64,000 nt of DNA from Thermohalobaculum sp039180675. GTDB taxonomy: Bacteria > Pseudomonadota > Alphaproteobacteria > Rhodobacterales > Rhodobacteraceae. The notes beneath the pieces were generated by a model. That model was not told where the DNA came from and did no database searches. It saw only the letters and a program-made list of their open reading frames with translations. Shown one piece after another: positions 35,121-43,348 of the stretch. Numbering within the stretch: the stretch's first letter is position 1; each line of letters starts with the position of its first letter. The stretch covers positions 124,001-188,000 of the forward strand of contig JBCDDC010000001.1 of the NCBI GenBank assembly GCA_039180675.1, written 5' to 3'. The translations under genes and the position numbers were made by a program.

Positions 35121-36518
35121 TCAGGTGACCGAGCCTGCGGCCTCGGGCCCGTCGCGCAGGATCATCGCGAGGCGGATCATCCCGTCCCTCAACCGCTCCC
35201 GCGTCACCCGGGCGCCGAGTGCGACCCGGGTAAACTCCGGCCCGCCGCGCGCGGTCCGATAGATGCTGGCGGGCGGGACCAGCACACCCCCCGCTGCCGC
35301 CGTGGCGACGAATTCCGGCGACGTCCACGGGTCCGGCAGCGGTAGGTAGGCGAAGCTCGCGGCCGGATGGGTTCTCGCGCCGTAGGGGCCGAGGATTTCG
35401 GCGCAGAGGGCTGCGCGTTCCCGCGTCTCCGCCGCGACCCGGCTTCGGATCTGATCTGCCTCGCCGCCCGCAACGACCTCGGCCGCGAGTGCTTTGACGA
35501 GCCAGGGTGTCTGGTGCGCGAGCGCCTGATAGGCGCGGAAGGTCGGGACTGTGCGACCCGGCGGTGTGAGCAGGAGGCCCGCGCGGATCCCCGCCGCCAC
35601 GCATTTCGAGAGGCTCGAAACATACCAGCAGATATCCGGCGCGATCTCGGCGAAGGTCGGCGGCGGGTTGTCGATCAACTGACCGTAGACGTCATCCTCG
35701 ACGATCGGAACGCCGTGGCGGCGCGCGATCTCGGCGATGTCCCGGCGGCGCTGCTCCCCCATGATCGTCAGCGTCGGGTTATGCAGTGTCGCGGTGATCT
35801 CGATCGCGTCCGGGCGGTTGCGCGCGCAAGCCTGATCCAGCGCGTCGGGCACGATGCCGTCTTCGTCCGAGGTGATGGGGTCGAACCGCACGCCGATCGC
35901 CGAGACGCCGTCGCGCAGCCCGGGATGGGCCGTGTGCTGGGTCAGAACCCGGCCGCCGCCGCGGGCAAGCAGCGATAGAACGGCGACCACCCCCGCCTGT
36001 GCGCCGGAGGTCACCAGGAGCCGGTCCGCCTCGGCAGGCACGCCCTTCTGTCGCAACCAGCCGGCGAGCGCTTCGGTCGCCTCCGGGTCGTCCTCGCGCT
36101 GGCGGTAGCCGGTGAGCGGGGGCGCGCCATCGTAGCGGGCGATCAGCCGGGTCAGGGCCGCGCCGATCTCTCGGTCCTGGCCGACATCGACAGCCTGATT
36201 GCCGCGCAGGTCGATATTGCCCTCCGGCGCCTCGGCAATCAGGGCGTCGAGCGCGTAGACCGGTGCACTGCCGGATGCGCGCGCGAAGGTGCCGCGCCCG
36301 ACGACCGCCTCCAACACGCCGCGCTCGACGCCGAGCTTGTAGGCGCGGGCCACGGCACCGGGGCTGATCTTCAAGGACCATGCCAGATCGCGCACCGGCG
36401 GCAACTTTTCGCCCGGAGAGATGTCGCCCCGATGGATCGCATCGCAGATCGTATCGGCCAGCAGGCGATAGCGTGGGCCGGATCCGCTCTGGGTCGGGAT
36501 CGAGAGTTTTGTACTCAT
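35121..36518 (-). CDS. MocR family regulator (GntR wHTH fused to aminotransferase domain)
   Basis: The protein has 465 residues from 'MSTKLSIPTQSGSG'. The N-terminal winged helix ('YRLLADTICDAIHRGDISPG', 'KLPPVRDLAWSLKISPGAVARAYK') is followed by a fold-type I PLP domain with 'VTSGAQAG', 'EDDVYGQLI' and the PLP-lysine motif 'VSSLSKCVAAGIRAG'. MocR proteins such as PdxR, GabR and TauR sense PLP or an amino compound. The divergent target gene is a DUF1127 protein, and the spacer contains phased TTGTATC repeats. It likely activates or represses this pair and represses itself. Confidence 0.88.
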   Translation of the reverse strand: MSTKLSIPTQSGSGPRYRLLADTICDAIHRGDISPGEKLPPVRDLAWSLKISPGAVARAYKLGVERGVLEAVVGRGTFARASGSAPVYALDALIAEAPEGNIDLRGNQAVDVGQDREIGAALTRLIARYDGAPPLTGYRQREDDPEATEALAGWLRQKGVPAEADRLLVTSGAQAGVVAVLSLLARGGGRVLTQHTAHPGLRDGVSAIGVRFDPITSDEDGIVPDALDQACARNRPDAIEITATLHNPTLTIMGEQRRRDIAEIARRHGVPIVEDDVYGQLIDNPPPTFAEIAPDICWYVSSLSKCVAAGIRAGLLLTPPGRTVPTFRAYQALAHQTPWLVKALAAEVVAGGEADQIRSRVAAETRERAALCAEILGPYGARTHPAASFAYLPLPDPWTSPEFVATAAAGGVLVPPASIYRTARGGPEFTRVALGARVTRERLRDGMIRLAMILRDGPEAAGSVT

Positions 36519-36528
36519 CACAATGTAT

Positions 36529-36596
36529 TTGTATCCAGAGAAACTGATTGTGTCCATATTGTATCTCAGAAACAGCGATCTATCCAGATTGTATCT
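36529..36596. promoter_or_regulatory. Phased direct repeats, probable MocR binding array
   Basis: TTGTATC[C/T] occurs at 36529-36536, 36559-36566 and 36589-36596, exactly 30 bp apart, with an imperfect TTGTGTCC at 36548-36555. The array lies in the gap between the divergent MocR and DUF1127 genes. MocR regulators bind direct repeats, usually two copies in tandem, so this is a good candidate operator. The region is AT-rich compared with its surroundings. Confidence 0.6.
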
Positions 36597-36612
36597 ATTT
36601 TTGGAGGAAAGA

Positions 36613-36834
36613 ATGACACAATACAGCCGCCGTGCTTCGCTGTCCCCCAGGCCGATCCTGCGCTCCAGCGGGATCCGGCAGGCAATCTCGGAGCTTCTGG
36701 CCGTCTTCCGCGTCTGGGCGCAGCGCGCCCGCTCGCGCCGGCATCTCTCGGATTTGCCGCCGCATCTGTTGCGCGATATCGGTGTGACGCGCGAGGAAGC
36801 GGAACATGAGGCGTCCAAGCCCTTCTGGCTTTGA
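36613..36834 (+). CDS. DUF1127 domain protein (YjiS-like)
   Basis: The 73-residue basic protein starts at 'MTQYSRRASLSPRP' after GGAGGAAAG. The DUF1127 core is 'RRHLSDLPPHLLRDIGVTREEAEHEASKPFW'-type, given here by its ends only. Small DUF1127 proteins in alphaproteobacteria link to phosphate, carbon and RNA metabolism through RNA binding. It is divergent from a MocR regulator, so it is probably that regulator's target. An SDR-like gene follows after 99 bases. Confidence 0.85.
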   Translation: MTQYSRRASLSPRPILRSSGIRQAISELLAVFRVWAQRARSRRHLSDLPPHLLRDIGVTREEAEHEASKPFWL

Positions 36835-36933
36835 GCCCGCCTTTTGGTTGACGCGGCCCTGTCCCGGATGGAACACCGGGGCAGGGCTTATTCCGGCCCG
36901 ATCCATCCGAGAGAAACGCCAAGGGAGGGCATC

Positions 36934-37638
36934 ATGGAAATCTCAGGGAAAAAGGCGATCGTGTTCGGCGGGACCTCGGGCATCGGGCTGGCTGCGGCGC
37001 GCCAGCTTGCGGCCGAGGGTGCGAAGGTCGTGGCGATCAGCCGGGATCCCTCCCGCGCAGGCGACCCCGGGCCGGGGATCGAGCTTGCGCAATGCGATGC
37101 CCGCGATGGCGCGGCGGTCGAGGCGCTGCTGTCTTCTCAGGCGCCCTATGAAATCCTGATCTCGGCAGCGACCGGGGGCGACCGCGCGGTGGGCCCGTTC
37201 ATGACCATGGATATGGAGGGCTACAAGGGCTCCTTCGACAAGCTCTGGGGCTACACCAACGTGGTGCGCTATGGCGCGGGGCATCTGCCGGAGGACGGCT
37301 GCATCGTGCTGGTCTCCGGCTCGCCCGCGCGGAAGATGCGGCCGGGGCAGATTGCCATCGGCTCGGTCGGCGGTGCGGTGGAGGCTTTCGTGCGCGGCGT
37401 GGCGCCGGAGCTGGTGCCGGTCAGGATCAACACGGTCGCGCCGGGCCAGATCGACACACCGATGGTGGCGCTGGAGGGGGACGCACGGAAGGAGTTCTAT
37501 GAGAAGTCCACGGCCAGCAATCTGATCCCCCGCGCGGGTCATCCCGACGAGATCGCGCAGGGCATTCTCTTCGCCGTGAAGAACGACTTCATCACCGGAA
37601 CGACGATCGATGTGGACGGAGGCTGGCTCTTGTCGTGA
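36934..37638 (+). CDS. Short-chain dehydrogenase-like protein lacking catalytic Tyr/Lys
   Basis: The protein has 234 residues from 'MEISGKKAIVFGGTSGIG' after AAGGGAGGG. The dinucleotide loop GGTSGIG is intact. The active-site region reads 'VSGSPARKMRPGQIAIGSVGG', without the YxxxK motif of active SDRs. The C-terminal 'NTVAPGQIDTPM' and 'GTTIDVDGGWLLS' are normal. It may be a non-catalytic NAD(P)-binding sensor or use altered chemistry. Its stop overlaps the next gene's GTG start (GTGA), so the two are translationally coupled. Confidence 0.8.
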   Translation: MEISGKKAIVFGGTSGIGLAAARQLAAEGAKVVAISRDPSRAGDPGPGIELAQCDARDGAAVEALLSSQAPYEILISAATGGDRAVGPFMTMDMEGYKGSFDKLWGYTNVVRYGAGHLPEDGCIVLVSGSPARKMRPGQIAIGSVGGAVEAFVRGVAPELVPVRINTVAPGQIDTPMVALEGDARKEFYEKSTASNLIPRAGHPDEIAQGILFAVKNDFITGTTIDVDGGWLLS

Positions 37639-38603
37639 CGCTCTTTTCGCTCGACCAGCTCGAGGCGGCGCACACGCTGGTACAGACCCGCATGCCGCCC
37701 ACGCCGCAATACAACTGGCCGCTTCTGTCGGAGCGGCTGGGGACGGAGCTGTGGGTGAAGCATGAAAACCATACGCCGACCGGAGCCTTCAAGGTGCGCG
37801 GCGGGATGGTCTATCTGGAGGATCTGGCGAAGAGCGGGTGCTCGAAGATCCTGACGGCGACGCGCGGCAATCACGGGCAGTCGATCCCCTACGCGGCGTC
37901 CGCCTACGACATCCCCGTCAAAGTCTACGTGCCCGAGGGTAATTCGGTCGAGAAGAACGCGGCGATGCAGGCCTGGGGCGCGGATCTCGTGGTCCATGGC
38001 CATGATTTCGAGGAGAGCCGGCTGGAATGCGTCCGCGCGGCGGAGGCGGAAGGCGCGCATATCATCCCGCCTTTTCACCCGCTGCTGGTGCGCGGTGTTG
38101 CGACCTATGCACTGGAGTTCCTCAGGCAAGTCGAACCGGATGTCGTCTATGTCCCGATCGGCATGGGCTCGGGCATCTGCGGGCTGATCACGGCGCGGGA
38201 TCTGCTGGGGCTCGGGACCGAGATCGTCGGTGTGGTCAGCGATGGGGCGGATGCCTATGCGCTCTCGTTTGAGGCCGGAAAAGTGGTGGAGACCAACCGG
38301 GCGGTGACATTCGCCGACGGGATGGCCTGCCGCGCCCCCTGGGCCGAGCCGCTGGAGATCATCATGAAGGGCGCCGCGCGGGTTTTACGTGTCAGCGATG
38401 ACGATGTGGCGGACGCGATACGGGCCTACTACACCTACACGCACAATGTGGCTGAGGGCGCAGGCGCCGCCCCGCTCGCCGCCGCGCTGCAGGAGCGTGA
38501 GGCGCTGGCAGGAAAGAGAGTTGGCGTGATCCTCTGCGGCGGGAACATCGACACCGCGTGGATGATCGAGGTGCTGAACGGGAAAACACCTGTCCCCGCG
38601 TAG
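37635..38603 (+). CDS. Threonine dehydratase-like PLP enzyme
   Basis: The 322-residue fold-type II PLP enzyme carries the Schiff-base Lys in 'ENHTPTGAFKVRGGMVYL', the 'TATRGNHGQSIPYAA' substrate loop and a glycine-rich phosphate loop 'PIGMGSGICGLI'. It resembles catabolic threonine/serine dehydratases and the 3-hydroxyaspartate ammonia-lyase group. Its GTG start overlaps the SDR-like gene. The substrate is not certain: threonine, serine or a hydroxyamino acid would each fit. A dispersed repeat follows its stop. Confidence 0.85.
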   Translation: MTLFSLDQLEAAHTLVQTRMPPTPQYNWPLLSERLGTELWVKHENHTPTGAFKVRGGMVYLEDLAKSGCSKILTATRGNHGQSIPYAASAYDIPVKVYVPEGNSVEKNAAMQAWGADLVVHGHDFEESRLECVRAAEAEGAHIIPPFHPLLVRGVATYALEFLRQVEPDVVYVPIGMGSGICGLITARDLLGLGTEIVGVVSDGADAYALSFEAGKVVETNRAVTFADGMACRAPWAEPLEIIMKGAARVLRVSDDDVADAIRAYYTYTHNVAEGAGAAPLAAALQEREALAGKRVGVILCGGNIDTAWMIEVLNGKTPVPA

Positions 38604-38617
38604 CGATCTATAGCGAC

Positions 38618-38698
38618 GAACCAAGCGGAATGCGGCTGGCGCCGCATACACCTATGCTGGGCGCCCTCGCGGGCGCATTGGCGCCAGTCCACCTGATC
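38618..38698 (+). repeat. Intergenic palindromic repeat (copy D)
   Basis: Starts GAACCAAGCGG, then the ATGCGGC-TGGC-GCCGCAT hairpin (38630-38647), CACCTATG, and a second stem GCGCCC-TCGC-GGGCGC inside GGCGCC arms. It belongs to the same family as copies A, B, C and E. It lies between convergent genes (dehydratase and gamma-glutamylcyclotransferase-like). Confidence 0.6.
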
Positions 38699-38827
38699 CA
38701 CGCTGACCTCTGAGCTAAGCGCCGGGCGTTCCGTCTTGCGACAGCAAGGGCAGCGAGCTTTGCTCGCTGAGATCCCGTAAGGGATTCGGGACGCTTGCGC
38801 TGTGGTTTGGCTTTGCGGTGTGAGCGT

Positions 38828-39166
38828 CTATCGTACGACCTGATAGATCCAGGCTTCGACCTCTCCGCCCTCGGTTCGAACGGTGGTGAGCGCGCGCCGG
38901 TAGTCGGCCCCTTCGAATGCGTCCAGCCGCGCCCAATGCTCCGGCAGGTCCGGCGATGTGAAGAGGTGCACCTCCACGATCTCTCCTGCTGGATCGGGAA
39001 CCATGCCCGGACAGTTATGTGCTGCGCCCCAGCCGGACGCGATCAGCGTTCCGGTGACCGTCCCCCGCTGCCATTCGCCGTTGAGGCCGGCGAGTTGGCC
39101 CGCGTTGACCTGACCGGGGGCGAGGGTTCCGTAGACGACGAGGCGATGATCGGCGGTCAGGGTCAT
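38828..39166 (-). CDS. Gamma-glutamylcyclotransferase-like (AIG2/GGACT fold) protein
   Basis: The protein has 112 residues from 'MTLTADHRLVVYGTLAPGQ'; a start 12 codons earlier would overlap the VOC gene. The AIG2-like pocket motif 'VYGTLAPGQ' is present, with 'FTSPDLPEHWARLDAFEGADYRR', where the Glu of 'EGADY' is the usual catalytic residue position. The family hydrolyses or cyclises gamma-glutamyl amides. It follows a VOC gene on the minus strand with an 11-base gap. The role in this operon is unknown. Confidence 0.75.
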   Translation of the reverse strand: MTLTADHRLVVYGTLAPGQVNAGQLAGLNGEWQRGTVTGTLIASGWGAAHNCPGMVPDPAGEIVEVHLFTSPDLPEHWARLDAFEGADYRRALTTVRTEGGEVEAWIYQVVR

Positions 39167-39176
39167 CTTCGTCACG

Positions 39177-39545
39177 TCAACGTGCCGTGTCGAAATCGAC
39201 ATGGATATGATTGCCGTCCGGATCCCAGATGTTGAGCTGGAGGAGCGTTGTCCCCGGAACTGCGCGCTCCTCGACTCGTATACCGGCGGCGGCGTAGCGG
39301 GCGCGGGTTGCCTCCAGATCGTCGCCCTGCACTGCGAAATGTTCGAGCTTGAGGTCGGACGTATCCGCTGCTGGTTCCCGCTCGACCCCGATCAGGTGCA
39401 CGATGGCGTCGTCGCCCGCGTAGAGCCAGGCGCCCGGGAATTGGAAGGGCGGGCGCCAACCCTCGGTGAGGCCGAGCACCTCGACATACCATTTCGTCAT
39501 CGCCGCGAGCTGGTGGGTGCGGATGTTGACATGGTCAAGGCGCAT
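39177..39545 (-). CDS. VOC family (glyoxalase/dioxygenase superfamily) protein
   Basis: The 122-residue vicinal-oxygen-chelate protein carries 'LDHVNIRTHQLAAMTKWYVEVLGLTEGWRPPF' (given by its ends), 'WLYAGDDAIVHLIGVE', 'LEHFAVQGDDLEATRARYAA' and the C-terminal 'LLQLNIWDPDGNHIHVDF', with several His/Glu residues able to bind a metal. It starts one base inside the stop of the SDR gene (TGATG overlap), so it is coupled to that operon. The substrate is unknown. Confidence 0.82.
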   Translation of the reverse strand: MRLDHVNIRTHQLAAMTKWYVEVLGLTEGWRPPFQFPGAWLYAGDDAIVHLIGVEREPAADTSDLKLEHFAVQGDDLEATRARYAAAGIRVEERAVPGTTLLQLNIWDPDGNHIHVDFDTAR

Positions 39546-40279
39546 CAGCCCCTCCCGACAAAGGGCATATCGGCGGCCATGATGGTCTGGAAGAGCGTCG
39601 TCGCCTCAAGCGGCAGGGAGGCCATGCTGAGCACGGTCTGTGCCACAAGGCGGACATCCATCACCGGCTCGACGGCCATGGTGCCGTTGGGCTGGGGCAC
39701 GCCCTCCTTCATGCGCGCGGTCATCGGGCTCTCCGCGTTGCCGATGTCGATCTGGCTCGCGCGGATGTTGTAGGGCCGCCCGTCGAGCGCAACCGATTTT
39801 GTCAGCCCCGTGATCGCGTGTTTGGTGGTGGTGTAGGCGACCGAGCCGGGCCGGGGCGTGTGGGCCGAGATCGAGCCGTTGTTGATGATCCGCCCGCCCT
39901 GGGGCGCCTGCCCCTTCATCATCCGAAAGGCGTGGGAGGCCACGTTGAAAGCTCCGTCAAGATTGACCGAGCAGACCTGGCGCCACTGCTCGAAACTCAG
40001 ATCGCCCGGGTCGATGGGCGGCGTGCCGATCCCGGCATTGTTGAAGACGGCATCGAGGCGGCCGTGCCGGGTGGCGATGGCATCAAAGAGTGCGTCGACC
40101 GAGCCCGGGTCGGCCACGTCCGTCGGCACGCCCATGGCGCCAAGGCGAGTGCTGTGCTTGGCGATGTTGTCCGCGTTGCGGGCGGCCATGACGACCTGCC
40201 AGCCGGCCTCGGCGAAGGCTTCCGAGACGGCGAGGCCGATGCCCTGGCTGGCGCCGGTGACGAGGATGATCTGGTTCAT
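39545..40279 (-). CDS. SDR family oxidoreductase
   Basis: The protein has 244 residues from 'MNQIILVTGASQGIGLAVSE', chosen because AGGAGG precedes it and it gives an ATGA overlap with the next gene. All SDR motifs are present: TGASQGIG, 'VFNNAGIG' and the catalytic Ser/Tyr/Lys in 'NNGSISAHTPRPGSVAYTTTK'. The NAD(P)-dependent substrate is unknown. It is the middle member of a VOC/SDR/DenD operon adjoining an aldonate dehydratase, so a sugar-acid oxidation role is likely. Confidence 0.87.
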   Translation of the reverse strand: MNQIILVTGASQGIGLAVSEAFAEAGWQVVMAARNADNIAKHSTRLGAMGVPTDVADPGSVDALFDAIATRHGRLDAVFNNAGIGTPPIDPGDLSFEQWRQVCSVNLDGAFNVASHAFRMMKGQAPQGGRIINNGSISAHTPRPGSVAYTTTKHAITGLTKSVALDGRPYNIRASQIDIGNAESPMTARMKEGVPQPNGTMAVEPVMDVRLVAQTVLSMASLPLEATTLFQTIMAADMPFVGRG

Positions 40280-41238
40280 GTTTCGATATCCTCCTCGAGG
40301 AAGAAGCGGAGATTGTCCTCGAAACCCTCGTCGTTCTTGAAGCCGAGGGAAAGGGCTTTCGCGGGGTTCAGGTGGCTGACCCATTTGAGCACGATGGCCT
40401 CTATCCGGGGATCGCGCTCCCAGTTGATCAGGTCGCAGGGTGCATCACCAACCATCCGGCGCATGGTCTCAACCATATCGCCCAGCCGGTGGGTGCGGCC
40501 GGGGAGAACAAAACAGCGGTTCTGGCCGAGGTCTGCGCCCTCAATCTCGGCCGCGTGGATCAGGTTCTCGACGCAGCGTTTGGGGGAGAGGTAATAGTGC
40601 ATGTAGTCGGGGCCGACCGGGCATTGCGCTTCCTTGCCCTGCAGCGGCTCGCGGAAGATCGAGGACATGAAGCTGGAGGCGGCCTTGTTGGGCTTGCCCG
40701 GGCGGATCGAGATGGTGGGCAGCCGCGGCCCGCGCCCGTCGATGAAGCCCTTGCGCGACATGTCGGTCAGGAGCAGCTCGCCCATCGCCTTGGTCGCGCC
40801 GTAGGTGTTCTGGGGATTGGTCATGAACCAGTCCTCGATCGGATCCGGCATGTCGCCACCATAGACCGCCAGCGTCGAGGAGAAGACGACGATGGGGCAG
40901 GTGCCGAGATCACGGGCGGCGGCGAGCACGTTCTGGGTGCCGAGGAGATTGACGCGCATGGCTGTGTCGAACTCCTCCTCGGACTGGCCGGAGAGGATGG
41001 CGGCGAGGTGGAAGATCACGTCGAAGCCCTGGCCGATGAGGGCGTCGGTCTGCGCCCCGTCGGTAATGTCGAGGCGGGCCGTGGAGAGCGGGAACGGGCT
41101 GTCGATGGAGCTGGGTTCGATCACATCCGCGAGGACGAGCCCGGCGATGTCGCGCCCGCGAAGCTGGCCGGAGGCGGCGAGCGCCCGCGCCGTCTTCTGG
41201 CCCAGAAAGCCTGCACCGCCGATGATGAGAATGCGCAT
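40276..41238 (-). CDS. NAD-dependent epimerase/dehydratase family protein, D-erythronate dehydrogenase (DenD)-like
   Basis: The 320-residue extended SDR has the N-terminal Rossmann loop 'ILIIGGAGFLGQKTARAL', the family signature 'FDVIFHLAAILSGQSEEEFDTAMRVNLLGTQ' (given by its ends), the active 'VVFSSTLAVYGGDMP' and the catalytic YxxxK in 'NPQNTYGATKAMGE'. This pattern matches the DenD group of sugar-acid dehydrogenases that oxidise erythronate or related aldonates at C2 or C3. It is translationally coupled to the next SDR by ATGA. A repeat separates it from the dehydratase. Confidence 0.8.
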   Translation of the reverse strand: MRILIIGGAGFLGQKTARALAASGQLRGRDIAGLVLADVIEPSSIDSPFPLSTARLDITDGAQTDALIGQGFDVIFHLAAILSGQSEEEFDTAMRVNLLGTQNVLAAARDLGTCPIVVFSSTLAVYGGDMPDPIEDWFMTNPQNTYGATKAMGELLLTDMSRKGFIDGRGPRLPTISIRPGKPNKAASSFMSSIFREPLQGKEAQCPVGPDYMHYYLSPKRCVENLIHAAEIEGADLGQNRCFVLPGRTHRLGDMVETMRRMVGDAPCDLINWERDPRIEAIVLKWVSHLNPAKALSLGFKNDEGFEDNLRFFLEEDIET

Positions 41239-41256
41239 ATCTGTCTCCTAGCTTAC

Positions 41257-41340
41257 CGGAATGCGGGCCATGGCCCGCATGCGCCTTTGCATCGGCCCCT
41301 CCCCAGCCCTCCCCGGTCCGGGGAGGGGATGCGGGTGGCC
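41257..41340 (+). repeat. Intergenic palindromic repeat, subfamily 2 (copy F)
   Basis: Contains the perfect 20-base palindrome ATGCGGGCCATGGCCCGCAT (41261-41280), GCGCCTTTGCATCGG, and a second hairpin CCTCCCC...GGGGAGG ending in GGGTGGCC. The same order appears in copy G at 45303-45391. It shares the GGAATGCG...CGCAT module with copies C and D. Confidence 0.6.
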
Positions 41341-41352
41341 AGTGTGGGCGCG

Positions 41353-43122
41353 TCAGTGATTGTCGCGCGGCAAGGTTTCACTCGTGCGACGGTAATGGGT
41401 TGCGAATTCAAGGCAGCCGCCCTCGCCCAGCTGGCCGACATGGGCGCGGTAGAGCTCCTCCCAGGGCGTGTTGTGTGTGAGCGCGATCGGCTGATGGGCG
41501 GCGCGGCGGCGGGTAAGCTCTGCCTCGCTCACAAGCATGTCAAGGCGGCGGTTCGGGATGTCGAGGCGAACCCGGTCGCCTGTCTCGAGAAGTGCGAGGC
41601 CGCCACCTGCTGCCGCCTCGGGCGAGGCGTTCAGGATCGAGGGGCTCTCAGACGTGCCGGACTGGCGGCCGTCACCCACGGTCGGCAGGTGCTCGATCCC
41701 CTGTTTGATCAGATGATCGGGGGGTTGCATGTTCACGACCTCCGCAGCACCCGGATAGCCGACCGGGCCTACGTTGCGGATGAAGAGGATGGTGCGGTCG
41801 TCCGGCACCAGGCCCGGCTCATTGAGGCGGTCATGGTAATCCTCCGGGCCTTCGAAGACCACGGCGCGGGCCTCAAGCACGCCTTCATTGCCCGGCTCGC
41901 TGAGGAAGCGGAGGCGGAAATCCTCAGAGATGACCGAGGTTTTCATCAGCGCCGAGTCGAAGAGATTGCCGGAGAGGACCAAGAAGCCGGCCTTGTCGCG
42001 CATCGGTGCGCTGACCGGGCAGATCACATCCGTGTCTTCGCTCCCGCGGCCCGAGAGGTTTTCCGCCATGGTCCGGCCATTCACGGTCATCGCGTCGCCG
42101 TGGAGGAGGCCTGCCTTCAGCATCTCGCCCATGACGGCGGGCACGCCGCCTGCGCGCTGGAAGCTTTCGCCGAGATACTTGCCCGCGGGCTGCATGTTGA
42201 CGAGGAGCGGCAGGTCGTAGCCCTGGCTCTCCCAATCCTGAGTAGAGAGCTGGACGCCCGCGTGCCGCGCGACCGCCACCATATGCGGGGGCGCGTTGGT
42301 GGACCCGCCGATCGCGGTGTTGACCCGGATCACGTTCTCGAAGGCCGCGCGGGTCATGATATGGCTGGGCCGGAGATCTTCGTGGACCAGTTCGACGGCG
42401 CGCTTGCCGGTGCCATAGGCCATGGCCGACCGCTCGGCATAAGGCGCGGGGATGGCGGCACAGCCTGTCAGGCTCATGCCGAGCGCCTCGGCGAGCGCAT
42501 TCATGGTCGAGGCCGTGCCCATCGTGTTGCAATGGCCGAGCGACGGGGCCGAGGAACAGACGCGATTCAGAAACTCCTCATAGTCGATCTCACCCGCGGC
42601 GAGCAGGCGGCGGCTTTCCCAGACCACCGTGCCGGACCCCGCCAGCTCGCCCTTCCACCAGCCGTCCAGCATGGGCCCGCCGGAAAGGACGATGGCGGGC
42701 AGATCGACGGTGGCTGCCCCCATCAGCATCGCCGGCGTGGTCTTGTCGCAGCCGGTGGTTAGCACCACGCCGTCGATGGGGTAGCCGTTGAGCACTTCGA
42801 CCAGACTCAGATAGGCGAGGTTGCGGTCGAGCGCTGCTGTTGGGCGCTTGCCGGTCTCTTGGATCGGGTGGACCGGGAATTCCAGCGGGACGCCTCCTGC
42901 GGCCCGGATCCCGGCCTTGACCCGCTCGGCAAGGAACATGTGGATCTTGTTGCACGGGGCGAGGTCGGAGCCCGTCTGCGCAATGCCGATGATCGGGGCG
43001 CCGCCCTGCAATTCCTCGCGCGCGTAGGAGTAGTTCAGGTAGCGCTCGATATACAGAGCCGTCATGCCCGGATTGTCCGGATTATCGAACCACTCCTGGC
43101 TCCGGAGGCGCTTCCTGGTCAT
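41353..43122 (-). CDS. IlvD/Edd family dehydratase, L-arabinonate dehydratase-like
   Basis: The 589-residue Fe-S dehydratase starts 'MTRKRLRSQEWFDNPDNPGM'. The cluster-binding Cys residues are in 'GSDLAPCNKIHMFLA', 'GVVLTTGCDKTTPAM' and 'LGMSLTGCAAIPAP'. 'EDYHDRLNEP' and 'VGYPGAAEVVNM' are typical of the L-arabinonate/sugar-acid branch rather than branched-chain amino-acid IlvD. It removes water from a sugar acid to give a 2-keto-3-deoxy acid. It lies next to DenD-like and SDR genes on the minus strand, supporting aldonate catabolism. No aldolase or transporter is visible nearby. Confidence 0.85.
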   Translation of the reverse strand: MTRKRLRSQEWFDNPDNPGMTALYIERYLNYSYAREELQGGAPIIGIAQTGSDLAPCNKIHMFLAERVKAGIRAAGGVPLEFPVHPIQETGKRPTAALDRNLAYLSLVEVLNGYPIDGVVLTTGCDKTTPAMLMGAATVDLPAIVLSGGPMLDGWWKGELAGSGTVVWESRRLLAAGEIDYEEFLNRVCSSAPSLGHCNTMGTASTMNALAEALGMSLTGCAAIPAPYAERSAMAYGTGKRAVELVHEDLRPSHIMTRAAFENVIRVNTAIGGSTNAPPHMVAVARHAGVQLSTQDWESQGYDLPLLVNMQPAGKYLGESFQRAGGVPAVMGEMLKAGLLHGDAMTVNGRTMAENLSGRGSEDTDVICPVSAPMRDKAGFLVLSGNLFDSALMKTSVISEDFRLRFLSEPGNEGVLEARAVVFEGPEDYHDRLNEPGLVPDDRTILFIRNVGPVGYPGAAEVVNMQPPDHLIKQGIEHLPTVGDGRQSGTSESPSILNASPEAAAGGGLALLETGDRVRLDIPNRRLDMLVSEAELTRRRAAHQPIALTHNTPWEELYRAHVGQLGEGGCLEFATHYRRTSETLPRDNH

Positions 43123-43348
43123 CTGGATCTCCCTGGGTCGCGGGGCCGGACGCCCCTTGGCCGGACCTTAGCCGGTGGCCTGGGGATCGACAAGCACACG
43201 GCCGGAGCGATCAAACGGTGAAAAGTCGCCTGGTTCGCACTTATCAAACACCCTGTCAGAAATGTGATTTCTCTTTTTTCCTAAATGCTTGAGTCGTTAC
43301 CGTGTCTGAATTAGGGATGGCCTCGTGGGTGATGAGATTGGGGTTGCA

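Noticed and set aside
40372..42762. Open frame of about 800 codons on the plus strand over the DenD/dehydratase genes
   Set aside because: Antisense to two well-supported enzymes and spans a repeat between them.
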